In this document: positions 1-9,500 of the stretch, in pieces
Numbering within the stretch: position 1 is the stretch's first letter
How the letters are laid out: each line of letters begins with the position of its first letter
Origin: Acidobacteriaceae bacterium UBA1307
Lineage (GTDB): Bacteria > Acidobacteriota > Terriglobia > Terriglobales > Acidobacteriaceae
Assembly (NCBI GenBank): GCA_002307235.1
Contig: DBTV01000043.1
Location: 1 to 50,223, forward strand
Length of the DNA: 50,223 bases
Direction: 5' to 3'
Notes under the pieces: model-generated
Databases searched by the model: none
What the model saw: only the letters and a program-made list of their open reading frames with translations
Told to the model about the DNA's origin: nothing
Translations under genes and position numbers: made by a program

Positions 1-1316
1 GAGCCGTTGGACTCGAGGATGTCGGAGACGATGCGGATGGCATAGGGCTGCTCGGAGGCATCGGGCAGAACGGCCGTGATGGCCCGCTCGGCGAGTGCGC
101 CGTGGCCGATCTCGCGACGGCCGACACCGGTCATGCGGCCGGTTTCGCCCACGCAGAACGGCGGGAAGTTGTAGTGCAGCATGAAGGGCTTCTTCTGCTC
201 GCCCTGATAGGACTCGAGGCGCTGGCCCTCGTCGGCGGTGCCGAGCGTGGCCGTTACCAGAGCCTGAGTCTCGCCGCGGGTGAACAACGCCGAGCCGTGG
301 GTGCGGGGCAGAACGCTGGTCTCGATGGTGATCGTGCGGATCTCATTGAAGGCGCGATGGTCGGGACGAACGCGTTCCTTGGTCACCTGCGTACGGAACA
401 GACGCTCGCGCATCAGCTCGTAGTAGGTGTCGAACTTCTTCTTCGCGGTCGGATCGTCGGCCGGAAGTCCGGCAACAACCTCGTCCTTGATCTGCTTGAC
501 CAGATCCTGGCTCTCGAGCTTGGGGTGGAGCTTGGTGTCGAGGGCGTCCTTGAGGCGGTCGCCGATCTTGGCCAGCAACTCGGCGTAGTAGGCCTCGTCG
601 ATGGCGGGCGCGGGATAGACCTTCTTGGTCTTGCCGGCCTTGGTCACCAGCTCTTCGATAACGGCAATGATCTTGAGGATCTGGGTGTGGCCGAAGTCGA
701 TAGCGCCGAGAACAATCTCTTCGCTCTCTTCCTTCGCGCCGGCCTCGATCATCACGATGCCGTCCTTGTGAGCGACGACCATGATGTTGAGCGAGGATTC
801 TTCGCGCTCGGCATAGGTCGGGTTCACAATGTACTCACCGTTGATGCGACCCACGCGCACCGCACCGATGACGACGTCGAAGGGAATGTCGGACAGGGCC
901 AGAGCTGCGGCTGCGCCGTTGATCGCGATCACGTCGGGATCATTTTCCTTGTCGGCGGAGAAGACCTGCGCGATGACCTGGGTCTCGTTGCGGAATCCGG
1001 CGGGGAACAGCGGGCGGATGGGGCGATCAATCTGGCGCGAGGTCAGAATTTCCTTCTCGCTCGGACGGCCCTCACGCTTGATGAAACCACCGGGGATGCG
1101 ACCGCCGGCAAAGGTAAACTCTCGATAATCAACCGTGAGGGGGAAGAAGTCCACTCCTTCACGCGGGGTTGAACTGGCAACAGCGGTCGCCAGAACCACG
1201 GTTTCACCCGTGGTCACCAATGCGGCGCCAGAGGCCTGCTTGGCCATGCGTCCGGTCTCAAAGACCAGGCGCTTGCCACCGGCAAGCTCGACAGCTACTT
1301 CTTGCTTGGTAGACAT
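1..1316 (-). CDS. pnp: Polyribonucleotide nucleotidyltransferase (PNPase), N-terminal part, cut by window edge
   Basis: PNPase degrades RNA phosphorolytically from the 3' end and works in the RNA degradosome. The minus strand reads MSTKQEVAVELAGGKRL, then GRMAKQASGAALVTTGETVVL, then FTFAGGRIPGGFIKREGRPS and SRQIDRPIRPLFP, all hallmarks of the first RNase PH domain. The linker helical domain and the start of the second RNase PH domain (RTHGSALFTRGETQALVT, then MLHYNFPPFCVGETGRM) follow before the frame leaves the window. KH and S1 domains lie outside it. The ATG at 1316 is preceded by a GAGG element. It lies downstream of rpsO on the same strand, the classic rpsO-pnp order, with a 290-bp spacer that holds a long hairpin. 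Identification is very secure. Confidence 0.97.
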   Translation of the reverse strand, partial: MSTKQEVAVELAGGKRLVFETGRMAKQASGAALVTTGETVVLATAVASSTPREGVDFFPLTVDYREFTFAGGRIPGGFIKREGRPSEKEILTSRQIDRPIRPLFPAGFRNETQVIAQVFSADKENDPDVIAINGAAAALALSDIPFDVVIGAVRVGRINGEYIVNPTYAEREESSLNIMVVAHKDGIVMIEAGAKEESEEIVLGAIDFGHTQILKIIAVIEELVTKAGKTKKVYPAPAIDEAYYAELLAKIGDRLKDALDTKLHPKLESQDLVKQIKDEVVAGLPADDPTAKKKFDTYYELMRERLFRTQVTKERVRPDHRAFNEIRTITIETSVLPRTHGSALFTRGETQALVTATLGTADEGQRLESYQGEQKKPFMLHYNFPPFCVGETGRMTGVGRREIGHGALAERAITAVLPDASEQPYAIRIVSDILESNG

Positions 1317-1450
1317 ATATGTCCTCGTTTCGTGTTTTCGCTAGGGAAACTCATAGGAGGGAAAGCACCGCCGAGGCAGACCTGTGCCTGAGGCCACATC
1401 GGGCAATGTCGCCGACGTGCCTTCAAATTCAGATGATGTCGCGGGATAAG

Positions 1451-1507
1451 ACAAAGCTGCCGGGGATGCGCACGATCCAAGGATCGGCGCAGGCCCTGGC
1501 AGCTTGT
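1451..1507 (-). promoter_or_regulatory. Long hairpin between rpsO and pnp, candidate RNase III / autoregulation site
   Basis: The outer stem pairs GCTGCC with GGCAGC plus flanking ACAA/TTGT. The inner stem pairs TGCGC with GCGCA and GATC with GATC around a small loop, with GGG/CCC between. In E. coli the rpsO-pnp spacer carries a hairpin cut by RNase III that lets PNPase repress its own mRNA. The position and shape here fit that role, which is inferred. No T-run follows, so it is not an obvious terminator. The rest of 1317-1606 shows no gene. Confidence 0.5.
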
Positions 1508-1606
1508 CAGATGGGCCAGGTATACGCGTGCCACGGGGTCCAGATACTTCAGAGCCGTGACCGCGTTCCGGTCTGGGCGCTTCCGGGTCAAATGTTTTCT
1601 TTCTGA

Positions 1607-1873
1607 CTACTTGCGGATTCCAAGCTTGCCGATTACATCGCGATAACGATCGGAATCGTGCGTCTTGAGGTAATCCAACAGGCGGCGGCGCTTGCTGACC
1701 AGCATGAGAAGTCCGCGCCGGGAGGCGTGATCCTTCTTGTGCGTCTTGAAGTGCTCGGTCAGTTCAGTAATGCGCGCGCTCAGAATGGCGATCTGAACCT
1801 CCGGCGAACCGGTGTCAGAATCGTGGGTACGGAAGCGGTCAATCAGTTCGGATTTCTTCGCAGTCGCCAGCAC
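1607..1873 (-). CDS. rpsO: 30S ribosomal protein S15
   Basis: Primary 16S rRNA-binding protein of the 30S platform. The product starts VLATAKKSELIDRFRTHDSD and contains TGSPEVQIAILSARITELTEH, KTHKKDHASRRGLLMLVSKR and RRLLDYLK, which match S15 along its whole length. I chose the GTG at 1873 because it gives 88 residues, the family length (about 88-89), and has AGGAG 11 nt upstream. The longer reading frame to 1972 adds 33 residues with no S15 counterpart. It is followed on the same strand by pnp. Confidence 0.95.
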   Translation of the reverse strand: MLATAKKSELIDRFRTHDSDTGSPEVQIAILSARITELTEHFKTHKKDHASRRGLLMLVSKRRRLLDYLKTHDSDRYRDVIGKLGIRK

Positions 1874-2013
1874 GGCGTCAGTTACTCCTCTTCTTCTCAG
1901 TCCACTCTTCAGTGTCTGTAGTGAGAGTACCATGAATGGCCGCTCGAAGGCGAATGGGTTTTTCCACGGCAATCCGAAGCGAATTCAAGCAGTTGGCTCT
2001 CACTATTTAAGGG

Positions 2014-3036
2014 TTAGGGTTGAGGCTCTTGCCAGTAGTTGGCACGAGCCACGATGCGGGCGCCGTAGTCCTGGGTCGTGCGCACGCGAATGGTGTGCAG
2101 GCCCGGGGCGGCGCTCGACGGGCTGAAGGTGAGCAGATAGCGGTTGCGCACATGCTTGGCCGCCTCCATCACCCGTTGCTCGAACTTTTTGTCGCCGGTA
2201 AAGGTCGTGTACTCGCCGCCGCTCATCTCGGCTACCTGCTTGGTGACGTTTTTGCGAAAGCCCTGCACGATCGACCACAGCGCGGAGATCATGTTCATGG
2301 TGCGGTCGTCGCCCGAGTCCTTGAGATCGTGGGCAAACTCGGCCTTGAGCGGCGAAAAGGAAACACTCAAGACCAGAACATCGGAGGCGCCGATCTTTTC
2401 GGCCAGCGCGGCCGGTTTCATGTGCTTGCTGCCATGGTCGCGCTCTTCGCTGATGAGCAGCAGCACGCGGCGAAACTCCTTGGGCCGGTCTCGCAGCAGA
2501 TCGACGGAATAACCGATGCTATCAAGAATAGCCGCCCCGCCGTCGCCGCCATCCATGTGCTTGAGCGCCTGATCGACCTGATCGGGGGAACTGGTGTAGT
2601 CCTGAATCAGATGCTGCTCGGAATCAAAGCCGACGAGGGCCACCTGACTGCGATGATCGGCCAGAAACAGATCAAGCAGGGGACCGAGTTTGGCCAGCTT
2701 GTCGAACTCGAGCACGCTCGCGCCGCCCTGTTCAACGGCAACAACCAGCGCCACCGGGGCGGTGTCCATCTCTTCCTGTACGTGGATCTTCTGCGGCACG
2801 CCGTTGTCTTCGAGGATAAAATCCTCCGGCTTCAGGCCGTAAAGAATGCCGCCGCCCTTCTGTTCCACCAGCGTCGGCACCAGAACCTCGGTCGTCGTCA
2901 CGCGCAGCATCGGCTCGTCGCCGTGTGCGCTGGGCATCGGTTGCGGCGGCTCAACCGGCGGCAACTGCTGCGCGACGGCCACCGAGATTCCGCTTCCCAA
3001 CAAAACAGCGCTGACCAGACTGCCGATGCGTGACAT
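2014..3036 (-). CDS. VWFA-related domain protein (acidobacterial TIGR03436 type), secreted
   Basis: A secreted or periplasmic protein of unknown function with a von Willebrand factor A-like fold, a type abundant in Acidobacteriota. A signal peptide spans about residues 1-23 (MSRIGSLVSAVLLGSGISVA, ending near AVAQQ). The stretch LRVTTTEVLVPTLVEQKGG followed by GLKPEDFILEDNGVPQ is the typical family opening. The VWA core follows: VALVVAVEQGGA in place of a strict DxSxS metal site, then RVLLLISEERDHGS. The C-terminal RNRYLLTFSPSS and LHTIRVRT strands are also typical. The ATG at 3036 has GGAG 6 nt upstream; an ATG at 3057 is an alternative. Two small ORFs lie just upstream on the same strand. 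The MIDAS aspartate appears replaced (AVEQG), so metal-dependent adhesion is doubtful. Confidence 0.8.
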   Translation of the reverse strand: MSRIGSLVSAVLLGSGISVAVAQQLPPVEPPQPMPSAHGDEPMLRVTTTEVLVPTLVEQKGGGILYGLKPEDFILEDNGVPQKIHVQEEMDTAPVALVVAVEQGGASVLEFDKLAKLGPLLDLFLADHRSQVALVGFDSEQHLIQDYTSSPDQVDQALKHMDGGDGGAAILDSIGYSVDLLRDRPKEFRRVLLLISEERDHGSKHMKPAALAEKIGASDVLVLSVSFSPLKAEFAHDLKDSGDDRTMNMISALWSIVQGFRKNVTKQVAEMSGGEYTTFTGDKKFEQRVMEAAKHVRNRYLLTFSPSSAAPGLHTIRVRTTQDYGARIVARANYWQEPQP

Positions 3037-3064
3037 GGAAGACTCCGTTTTGAGCATGGTGAGA

Positions 3065-3289
3065 CTAGGGACGCCGACGCGCCTCGCGCTGCACCGTATC
3101 GGTCCACAGCAGATAGCGCAACAGATCCCAGCGTTCGTTCCAGGCAAATTGAATGATTTTGGTCGCCGTCAGCGACTCGGCAGGAATGCCGGAATAGGTC
3201 TCCACGCGCCAGCGCACGTAGGGGCTGCGCCAAAAGGTCAGGCGGTTGCCGCGCGTCGCATTCCAAAGAAACGTGAGTGGGGCTAGCAT
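3065..3289 (-). CDS. Conserved-looking 74-aa hypothetical protein
   Basis: Not recognised. The product is rich in Trp and Arg (FLWNATRGNRLTFWRSPYVR, then RWRVETYSG and KIIQFAWNERWDLLRYLLW), a composition that looks like a real amphipathic protein and not a shadow frame. It ends 8-28 nt before the possible starts of the VWFA-related gene, suggesting co-transcription. No clear Shine-Dalgarno precedes the ATG at 3289, but TATACT lies 7 nt upstream, which would suit a leaderless transcript. Confidence 0.5.
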   Translation of the reverse strand: MLAPLTFLWNATRGNRLTFWRSPYVRWRVETYSGIPAESLTATKIIQFAWNERWDLLRYLLWTDTVQREARRRP

Positions 3290-3365
3290 CTATCCCAGTA
3301 TAGACGCAGAGCGTTTGCACGACGTAAGCGCACGGAGGCACGCTCTTGTCGCACAGGCGTCGGAG

Positions 3366-3491
3366 CTATTGCGCGATGGGCCGCAGCCGATACCAGAGGC
3401 TGAATCTGCGCGGTTGCGCAGTCTCTTTCACCGTGGTGGAAACTGGGGACTTCGGCATCGTGCAGAGCAGATGAATCGTCAGCAGGTTCAT
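3366..3491 (-). CDS. Possible 41-aa small protein
   Basis: The ORF reads MNLLTIHLLCTMPKSPVSTT and ends FSLWYRLRPIAQ. Support is the strong GAGGAG element 6 nt upstream of the ATG at 3491 and its place upstream of the 74-aa gene on the same strand. No function can be assigned, and it could be a chance ORF in a leader. The surrounding gap 3290-3638 otherwise holds only the divergent promoter region. Confidence 0.3.
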   Translation of the reverse strand: MNLLTIHLLCTMPKSPVSTTVKETAQPRRFSLWYRLRPIAQ

Positions 3492-3638
3492 GCGTTCTCC
3501 TCTTCGGCATTGGAGGGACAAGTGCACCACGTGCGGCGAACTTGAAGCACAGTATAGGAAGCAGCGCATAAGTTTCCAGTAAAATATTCTTTCCCGGCCA
3601 TCTTTTTTCGCTCTCCGGGATCCTCGATGGAGAAAGCC

Positions 3639-6440
3639 ATGAAAAAGCTGTTTTCGCGCACACTTGCGCTGGGTATTGCCGGGCTGCTGCCCCTGAATGC
3701 ACTGGTTGCGCAACTGCCCTCTGCGACGAGTCCCGCGGAAGCCGCCTATGCCCCCACCATCGACCGTGGTGCGGCGGGGCTCTGGCAAAGCCTGCAAAAG
3801 CTCAGGACGCGCGCCAGCCTGATGATGATCGTCGCGCACCCGGACGACGAGGACGGCGGAATGCTGGCCTATGAGAGTCGCGACCAGGGCGTCGATACGA
3901 CGCTGCTGACCTTGACGCGCGGCGAGGGCGGGCAGAACGTGGTTACCGGCGATTACTGGGACGATCTGGGGCTCGTCCGCACGCAGGAGCTGCTGGCCGC
4001 AGATGCGGCCTACGGCGTGCGCCAGCGTTTTACGCGGCTGGCCGACTTCGGTTTTTCCAAGTCACTCGAAGAGACTCTGAAGACCTGGGGCCACGACCGC
4101 GCGCTCTATGACGTGGTCCGCGAGATTCGCCGCGAGCGGCCGCTGGTGCTGGCCAGCGTCTTTGCCGGCAATGTCTCCGACGGCCACGGTCATCACCAGA
4201 CGGCGGGCGTGCTCATGCAGGAGGCCTACAAACTGGCGGGCGATGCGACGGTCTTCCCCGACCAGATCGCGGCCGGGCTTCGTCCCTGGTCGCCGCTCAA
4301 GGTTTATGTCCGTGTCCCCTTTGCGCATCTCTCTGATAAGGGCATCTACGACTATGCCACGGGCCACTACGCGCCCGCGCGCTTCAAAAATTATGTGACG
4401 GGGGAGTGGATCGAGGGTGTGCCGACGGCGACGGTGCGCATTCCCGAAGGCACCTACCAGCCGCTGTTTGGGCGTAGCTATATTGCGTTGGCCCGCGAGG
4501 GGCTCGCCGAACAGAAGACGCAGAATGACGGCGTGGGCGTGCCACCAGCCGGTCCCTTCGATTCGAGCTATCACCTCTACGCCTCGCGCGTTGCGGCGAC
4601 AGGGCCCGCGCAAGAAAAAACATTCTTTGACGGCATCGATACGACGCTGGCGGGCATTGCCGGGAGCGTGCCCGCGGCCGAGCGCGTGTCATGGCAGAAC
4701 AGACTCAACGCGATTGCCGCACTCGTCGAAAAGGCCACGCGGCAGTACGATGCCACGGCACCAGAGAAGTCCGCCGAGCCGCTGGCCGCTGGCCTGGCCG
4801 CAACGCGGGTATTACGCCACGACCTCGCCACCAGCGCGCTTTCTGCGGATGTGCGCTCTTTAATGGATCACGAACTGGCGACCAAGGAAAAAGAGTTCAA
4901 CCACGCGCTGGCGCTTTCGCTCGGTCTCTCGCTGGTGGCCACGCTGGAGCCGGTCGCGCCCGGCAAGGCGGCGTTTCCGCTGACAGGCTCGCAGCGCGGC
5001 AATCAGCCCACGCCGCAGGCCGTCGTCACAGGCCAATCGCTCGCCATCAACCTGCACGTTGCCGATCAGGGCACGTTGCCGGTCGCGATCGAGCGTACAG
5101 AGCTTCGTCCGCAGGAGGGCGACTGGCAAACGAAGCCCCTGAATGCGCCGCCCACCGCGCTTGCTGCGGGCGCGGCTCTGGATGCGGTCTTTGCCGCGAC
5201 GGTGCCCGCCGACGCCGAGCCCACCCGGCCCTACTTTGCACGACCCGCGCTCGAGCAGCCCTACTACGATCTGCAAAAACCGGATCTTCTCGGCGAGCCC
5301 ACCGCGCCCTATCCGCTGACCGCGCACCTTGCCTACCGCTTCGCGAAGGTCGAGGCCACGCTCGATGCGGTGGTGCAGAGCACGCACCGGCTCAATGTGG
5401 TCGGGCCAGTGCTTGAGCCACTGTTGGTTGCGCCGCGTGTTTCGGTCGAGATTGCACCGGGCATGGGGATTGTTCCGCTGGGCACGCAATCCTTTGAGTT
5501 AACGGCGCGCGTGCGCAATGACGCCGCACAGACGAGCGATGGCACGGTGCGGCTTACACTGCCCACTGGATGGAGCGCGACTCCGGCCATCGCAGCCTTT
5601 CATCTGACGCACGAGGGCGAAGAGCTTGCCGTGCACTTTCGCGTAACGCCGCAATTGCTCGCCGAAAAAAGCTATACACTGACGGCTGTTGCCACGGTCG
5701 ACGGCAAGAATTTTTCCGAGAGCTACAAGACCGTTGGCTATGCAGGGCTGCGGCCTTCGGTCGCGATGCGTCCGGCCACGTATACGACCACGGGCGTTGA
5801 TGTGAAGATCGCGCCAGGGCTGCGCGTGGGCTACGTGATGGGGCCGGGCGATGAGGTTCCATCGGCACTGGCGCAACTCGGCGTCACGGTGACGCAGTTG
5901 AGCGATGCGGATCTGGCGGCGAGCGAGCTTGCGCGCTACGATGCGATTCTCGTCGGCATTCGCGCCTACACCACGCGCGCCGCGCTGCGCACGCACAACG
6001 CGCGGCTGCTCGACTATGTGAACAACGGTGGCGCGATGATCGTCGAGTATCAGAGCGACAACTTTGACGCGCCCTTTGCTCTGGCCGTGCCGCGCGATGC
6101 GGAAAAGGTTGTCGAAGAGGATAGCCCGGTCAGCATGGATGCGCGCGATCCGCTGCTCGGCTGGCCAAACCAGATTGCAACCACCGACTTCGATCAATGG
6201 GTCGAGGAACGCGGTCACGGTTTTGCTCAACACTGGGCCGCGCAGTTTACCGCACCCACCTCGATGCAGGATGCGAATCAGGCTCCGCAAAAAGGCGGCC
6301 TGCTCTGGGCTCGCTCCGGCAAGGGCGTCTACATTTACGCGGCCTACGCCTTCTTTCGCGAGATGCCCGAGGGCGTGCCGGGCTCGTTCCGCATCATGGC
6401 CAATCTGCTTTCGGCCGGGCACAACAAGGATCTGCGTTAG
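3639..6440 (+). CDS. Secreted PIG-L (LmbE-like) family deacetylase with large C-terminal region
   Basis: Predicted zinc-dependent N-deacetylase acting outside the cytoplasm; the substrate is unknown but is probably an N-acetylated sugar or conjugate. A Sec signal peptide covers about residues 1-25 (MKKLFSRTLALGIAGLLPLN). The PIG-L metal motif AHPDDE lies at residues 66-71, with the second motif GHGHHQTAG near residue 180. The remaining ~650 residues include beta-sandwich regions and, near residues 760-800, a segment (DAILVGIRAYTTR, then LLDYVNNGGAMIVEYQ) resembling ThuA/class I GATase-like folds. The ATG at 3639 is preferred (GGAG upstream, Lys-Lys n-region); ATG 3627 would add four residues. 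The gene ends at a 21-bp bidirectional hairpin facing the convergent DUF4450 gene. At 933 aa it is far longer than a minimal PIG-L protein of about 230-300 aa. Confidence 0.85.
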   Translation: MKKLFSRTLALGIAGLLPLNALVAQLPSATSPAEAAYAPTIDRGAAGLWQSLQKLRTRASLMMIVAHPDDEDGGMLAYESRDQGVDTTLLTLTRGEGGQNVVTGDYWDDLGLVRTQELLAADAAYGVRQRFTRLADFGFSKSLEETLKTWGHDRALYDVVREIRRERPLVLASVFAGNVSDGHGHHQTAGVLMQEAYKLAGDATVFPDQIAAGLRPWSPLKVYVRVPFAHLSDKGIYDYATGHYAPARFKNYVTGEWIEGVPTATVRIPEGTYQPLFGRSYIALAREGLAEQKTQNDGVGVPPAGPFDSSYHLYASRVAATGPAQEKTFFDGIDTTLAGIAGSVPAAERVSWQNRLNAIAALVEKATRQYDATAPEKSAEPLAAGLAATRVLRHDLATSALSADVRSLMDHELATKEKEFNHALALSLGLSLVATLEPVAPGKAAFPLTGSQRGNQPTPQAVVTGQSLAINLHVADQGTLPVAIERTELRPQEGDWQTKPLNAPPTALAAGAALDAVFAATVPADAEPTRPYFARPALEQPYYDLQKPDLLGEPTAPYPLTAHLAYRFAKVEATLDAVVQSTHRLNVVGPVLEPLLVAPRVSVEIAPGMGIVPLGTQSFELTARVRNDAAQTSDGTVRLTLPTGWSATPAIAAFHLTHEGEELAVHFRVTPQLLAEKSYTLTAVATVDGKNFSESYKTVGYAGLRPSVAMRPATYTTTGVDVKIAPGLRVGYVMGPGDEVPSALAQLGVTVTQLSDADLAASELARYDAILVGIRAYTTRAALRTHNARLLDYVNNGGAMIVEYQSDNFDAPFALAVPRDAEKVVEEDSPVSMDARDPLLGWPNQIATTDFDQWVEERGHGFAQHWAAQFTAPTSMQDANQAPQKGGLLWARSGKGVYIYAAYAFFREMPEGVPGSFRIMANLLSAGHNKDLR

Positions 6441-6452
6441 TTCCGTGCATGG

Positions 6453-6499
6453 GCGCAAGAAAAGCCGCGTGGCCTGTCGCCACGCGGCTTTTCTTGCGC
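6453..6499. terminator. Bidirectional terminator hairpin
   Basis: A perfect 21-bp stem (6453-6473 with 6479-6499) and a 5-nt loop (CTGTC) lies between two convergent genes. T-rich sequence within the arms serves both strands. Confidence 0.85.
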
Positions 6500-6505
6500 T
6501 TTTCT

Positions 6506-9500
6506 TTAACGCGGGCGGATCAGCGTTGCGCCAAGCACGGCAACCACCATGCCGTAGAGCTCGCAGGTGAAGCGCACCGAGGCAAGCTCTCGTTCAGGAT
6601 CGAGCGCGAGGCCAAGAATCGTCGCCGCGCCACCAGGAATCTCGCGACCTTTTCCCTTGAAGTTTTTCGCATCGAGAATCCGCGTTGCGCCCGTGGCCAG
6701 ATCGACCCGCGCAGGCAGTGCGGCTTCATTGACGAAGAGATAATCGTCGAGAAGAAAATCCTGCTCGATGGGCCACCATGTGGAGGGATTGACCAGTGGC
6801 AGCACGGTCTCGCCGCCATCGGCATAACGCACCGTGATCGAGCCATGACGCATGCGGCTGGTCTGCGGCAGCGTGGTTCCGGTCACGAGCAACGCCAGTG
6901 CCACGGCGCGACCGTGCAGCGCAACCTCGAAGCTCTGCGCGTCATTGCTCCAATAGGAAAGGAAACGAGCGTTGGGCGTATTGCCGGTCGGCGTGCGAAA
7001 GGGTACCCCCACGCCGGTGCGGAGTGTTCCGCCAGCCTTGCGCAATCCGCTATCGTCAACAGAGAAAATCAGGCTCATTGTTGACCAGCCGCCGATCAAC
7101 TGCTCGGGAAAGGCCAGCGAACAATAGGGCGAGCGCGGTTCGGAATGATCGCGGGTAAGAATGGTGCGCAGATCATCGCGCAGTTCCGCGTCAAGATCAA
7201 TCGGCGCCATCTGCGCGGCACTGTAGCTTGCGAAGGGCACGATCTTCGGCGTTGCCGACGCAACAGCGAAGGAGAGCGGCAGCCTCCAACGGCATGCCCC
7301 CTGCCGCACTCGCGCAAAGACGGTGTGAAAGCCTTCAGCGGCAATCTTGCCCTCGGCGATGCACCGTTGCGGATCGTCGATTGTTTCCACGATGACGCCT
7401 GCAGGCAAGGCCAACGCTGCGCCCTTCTGCAGGGAACGCGCGGCAGGAACCTTCACCGGTTCCGCGCCGCGCCACGCGATGCGCAGAGTCCATGCATGTG
7501 CCGCGGGCAGCGTGCAGACAACGGCGGGAGTGCCGACAGCTTCGGCATCGAAGTGCGCTGCGACATGCGCACCATGGAGCGTAATCTCCGGCACTTCGGT
7601 TCCGCGCGCTCGCAGACGCAGCGTGAGCGCAACTGGCTTTGACAGACGGCTTGTGAACGCAAGCGTTTCGATGCGTCCCTCGCGCTTCCACGCGTAATCA
7701 AAATCAGGATGCGCGAGCGCGGCGTGATCCCAGTGAGCAGGGAAGCCCGGGCGCAGCGTCAGTTTGTCTTCCAGAAGATTGGGTGTGATGCCGAAGAGTC
7801 CTTCGACGAGCGCGCGCGCAGTGATGCCGATCGGGTCGGCGAAGTCGCGTTGCGCTTCTTGCCGGTGCGCGTCGAGCTGCGAACTCATGTGGAAGTTGCC
7901 CGGCGTGATGCCCTGAAACATGGAGTCGAGCAGGTTGCCTTTCAGCAGCGCGAAGGCCTCCTCGTTCATCCCTGACTGCCAGAGCGCCAGCGCCATGTGC
8001 ACGCCCTCGGCCAGCACCAGCAGGTTCAGCGACCACATATAAGGCAGCCAATTCGAGCAGCTCAACAGGTACCAATCGCCGGCCGGAACGCCCGCTCCAT
8101 GCACCGGCACGCGGCGCAGCGCATGGAGCCGCTCGGCAACCATCTGCCAGCTCTGCGCCGGGTTCACCGCCTCACTGTCGATGGCGTGATAGAGCGTCCA
8201 CAGGGCAGGATTGTCGTAGGCCGTCTGCGGTCCCAGCAGATCTTTCGACTCAGCCAGCACGCCACCTTCAGGGAGCCACAAAAGTTTTTCGATGCCCTCG
8301 GCAAGCAGCGCCGCCTCGTGTTCATAGGCCGTTGCATCCTCGCCGAGCAGGTGCGCCAGTTGCGCCGCCCCGCGCAGCGCAAAGAGATTGTAAGCCGACG
8401 CATGCGCCACGCCGCCGCCGTTGTACTGCAGGTTGTCACTGGCCCAGATGGCGGCGTAGGCCTCATAGAGCGGCAGTGCGCGACCGTCTTCTGTGCGATA
8501 GACACGCCGAAAGAGCCGATGCTCCCAGGCCAGATGCCGTTGCAACGCGGGCCAGATCTCGCGCGCCAAAGCAAGGTCACCGGTCCAGCGCAGATGCCGG
8601 AAGAGGGCATCGAAGAAGACCAGATTCATGTCGTAGTGATTCTTCGTGAGGTTGCCATTGGAATGTAGCAGAGCCTCTTTGCGCGTTTGATGCGTCTTGG
8701 CATCGAAGGGCCCGGTGGCGGGGTCGGCCGTGGTGACGGGCTCCGTATTTTGCTGCGCGATCCAGTGCCGCACCTGCTGCTGCATGCGCCGATGCGCGCC
8801 GAGCGCGTCCAGAGCATACGGTCCGCGCCAGCCTGCCAGCGGCATGCGCCAGGCCACGCCACCATGCATCACGCACTGCTGCTTCTCGTCCCAAACCGCA
8901 TCGGCAGCCACGTTCAACGCGGCAAAGGCCGCATCGATGCACGCATCCGGGCTTGTCGCCTGCACCGCATTGGCAATCGCGACAAGCTGCGCACGGCGTG
9001 TAGCGAAGGCATCTTCCAGATCGTCAAACTCCGGCGGCTCTTTTTCAATGTGCGCGATGGCCAGCAAGGCAGGCCTGTTCTCTTCAAGCGCGGTCCAACC
9101 GACGAGGATCGGGCGTTCGGTTGCCCTACGGGTCGAACTTTGCGTTGCGACCACCGGCCGGTCCCAGGCCTCGGCATCCTCGATGCGCAGTTGCGCGCCG
9201 CGCGGAAAACGCAGCGCCAGCGCGCAGAAGGGGCTCGCGAGATGCGCCTCGGCCCCAGAGAAAGTAAAAACATTTTTTGCGCACTCCTCCGGGCGCAACC
9301 GGAAGAAGCGCGCGACAGGCTCGGCCTCGCAACCGATGTCGCCGCTGCGGCGCCCCTTGCGTCCGCTCACGCCGCCAAAGGCCCAGCTCAGTGCCACACC
9401 CGCGCCAACGTTGGTTGCCTCTGCGCGCACCAGCAGGCTCGCTCCCACGCCCGCCGTCAGCAATTCGACGCGCACAACGCCTGCGCCGAGCAGTGCATCG

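Noticed and set aside
102..1172. Long open frame on the plus strand opposite pnp
   Set aside because: The minus strand in this interval encodes unmistakable PNPase; the plus frame is its mirror in GC-rich codons.
1607..1972. Longer 121-aa version of rpsO
   Set aside because: The extra 33 N-terminal residues have no S15 counterpart, while the GTG at 1873 has a good ribosome site and gives the family length.
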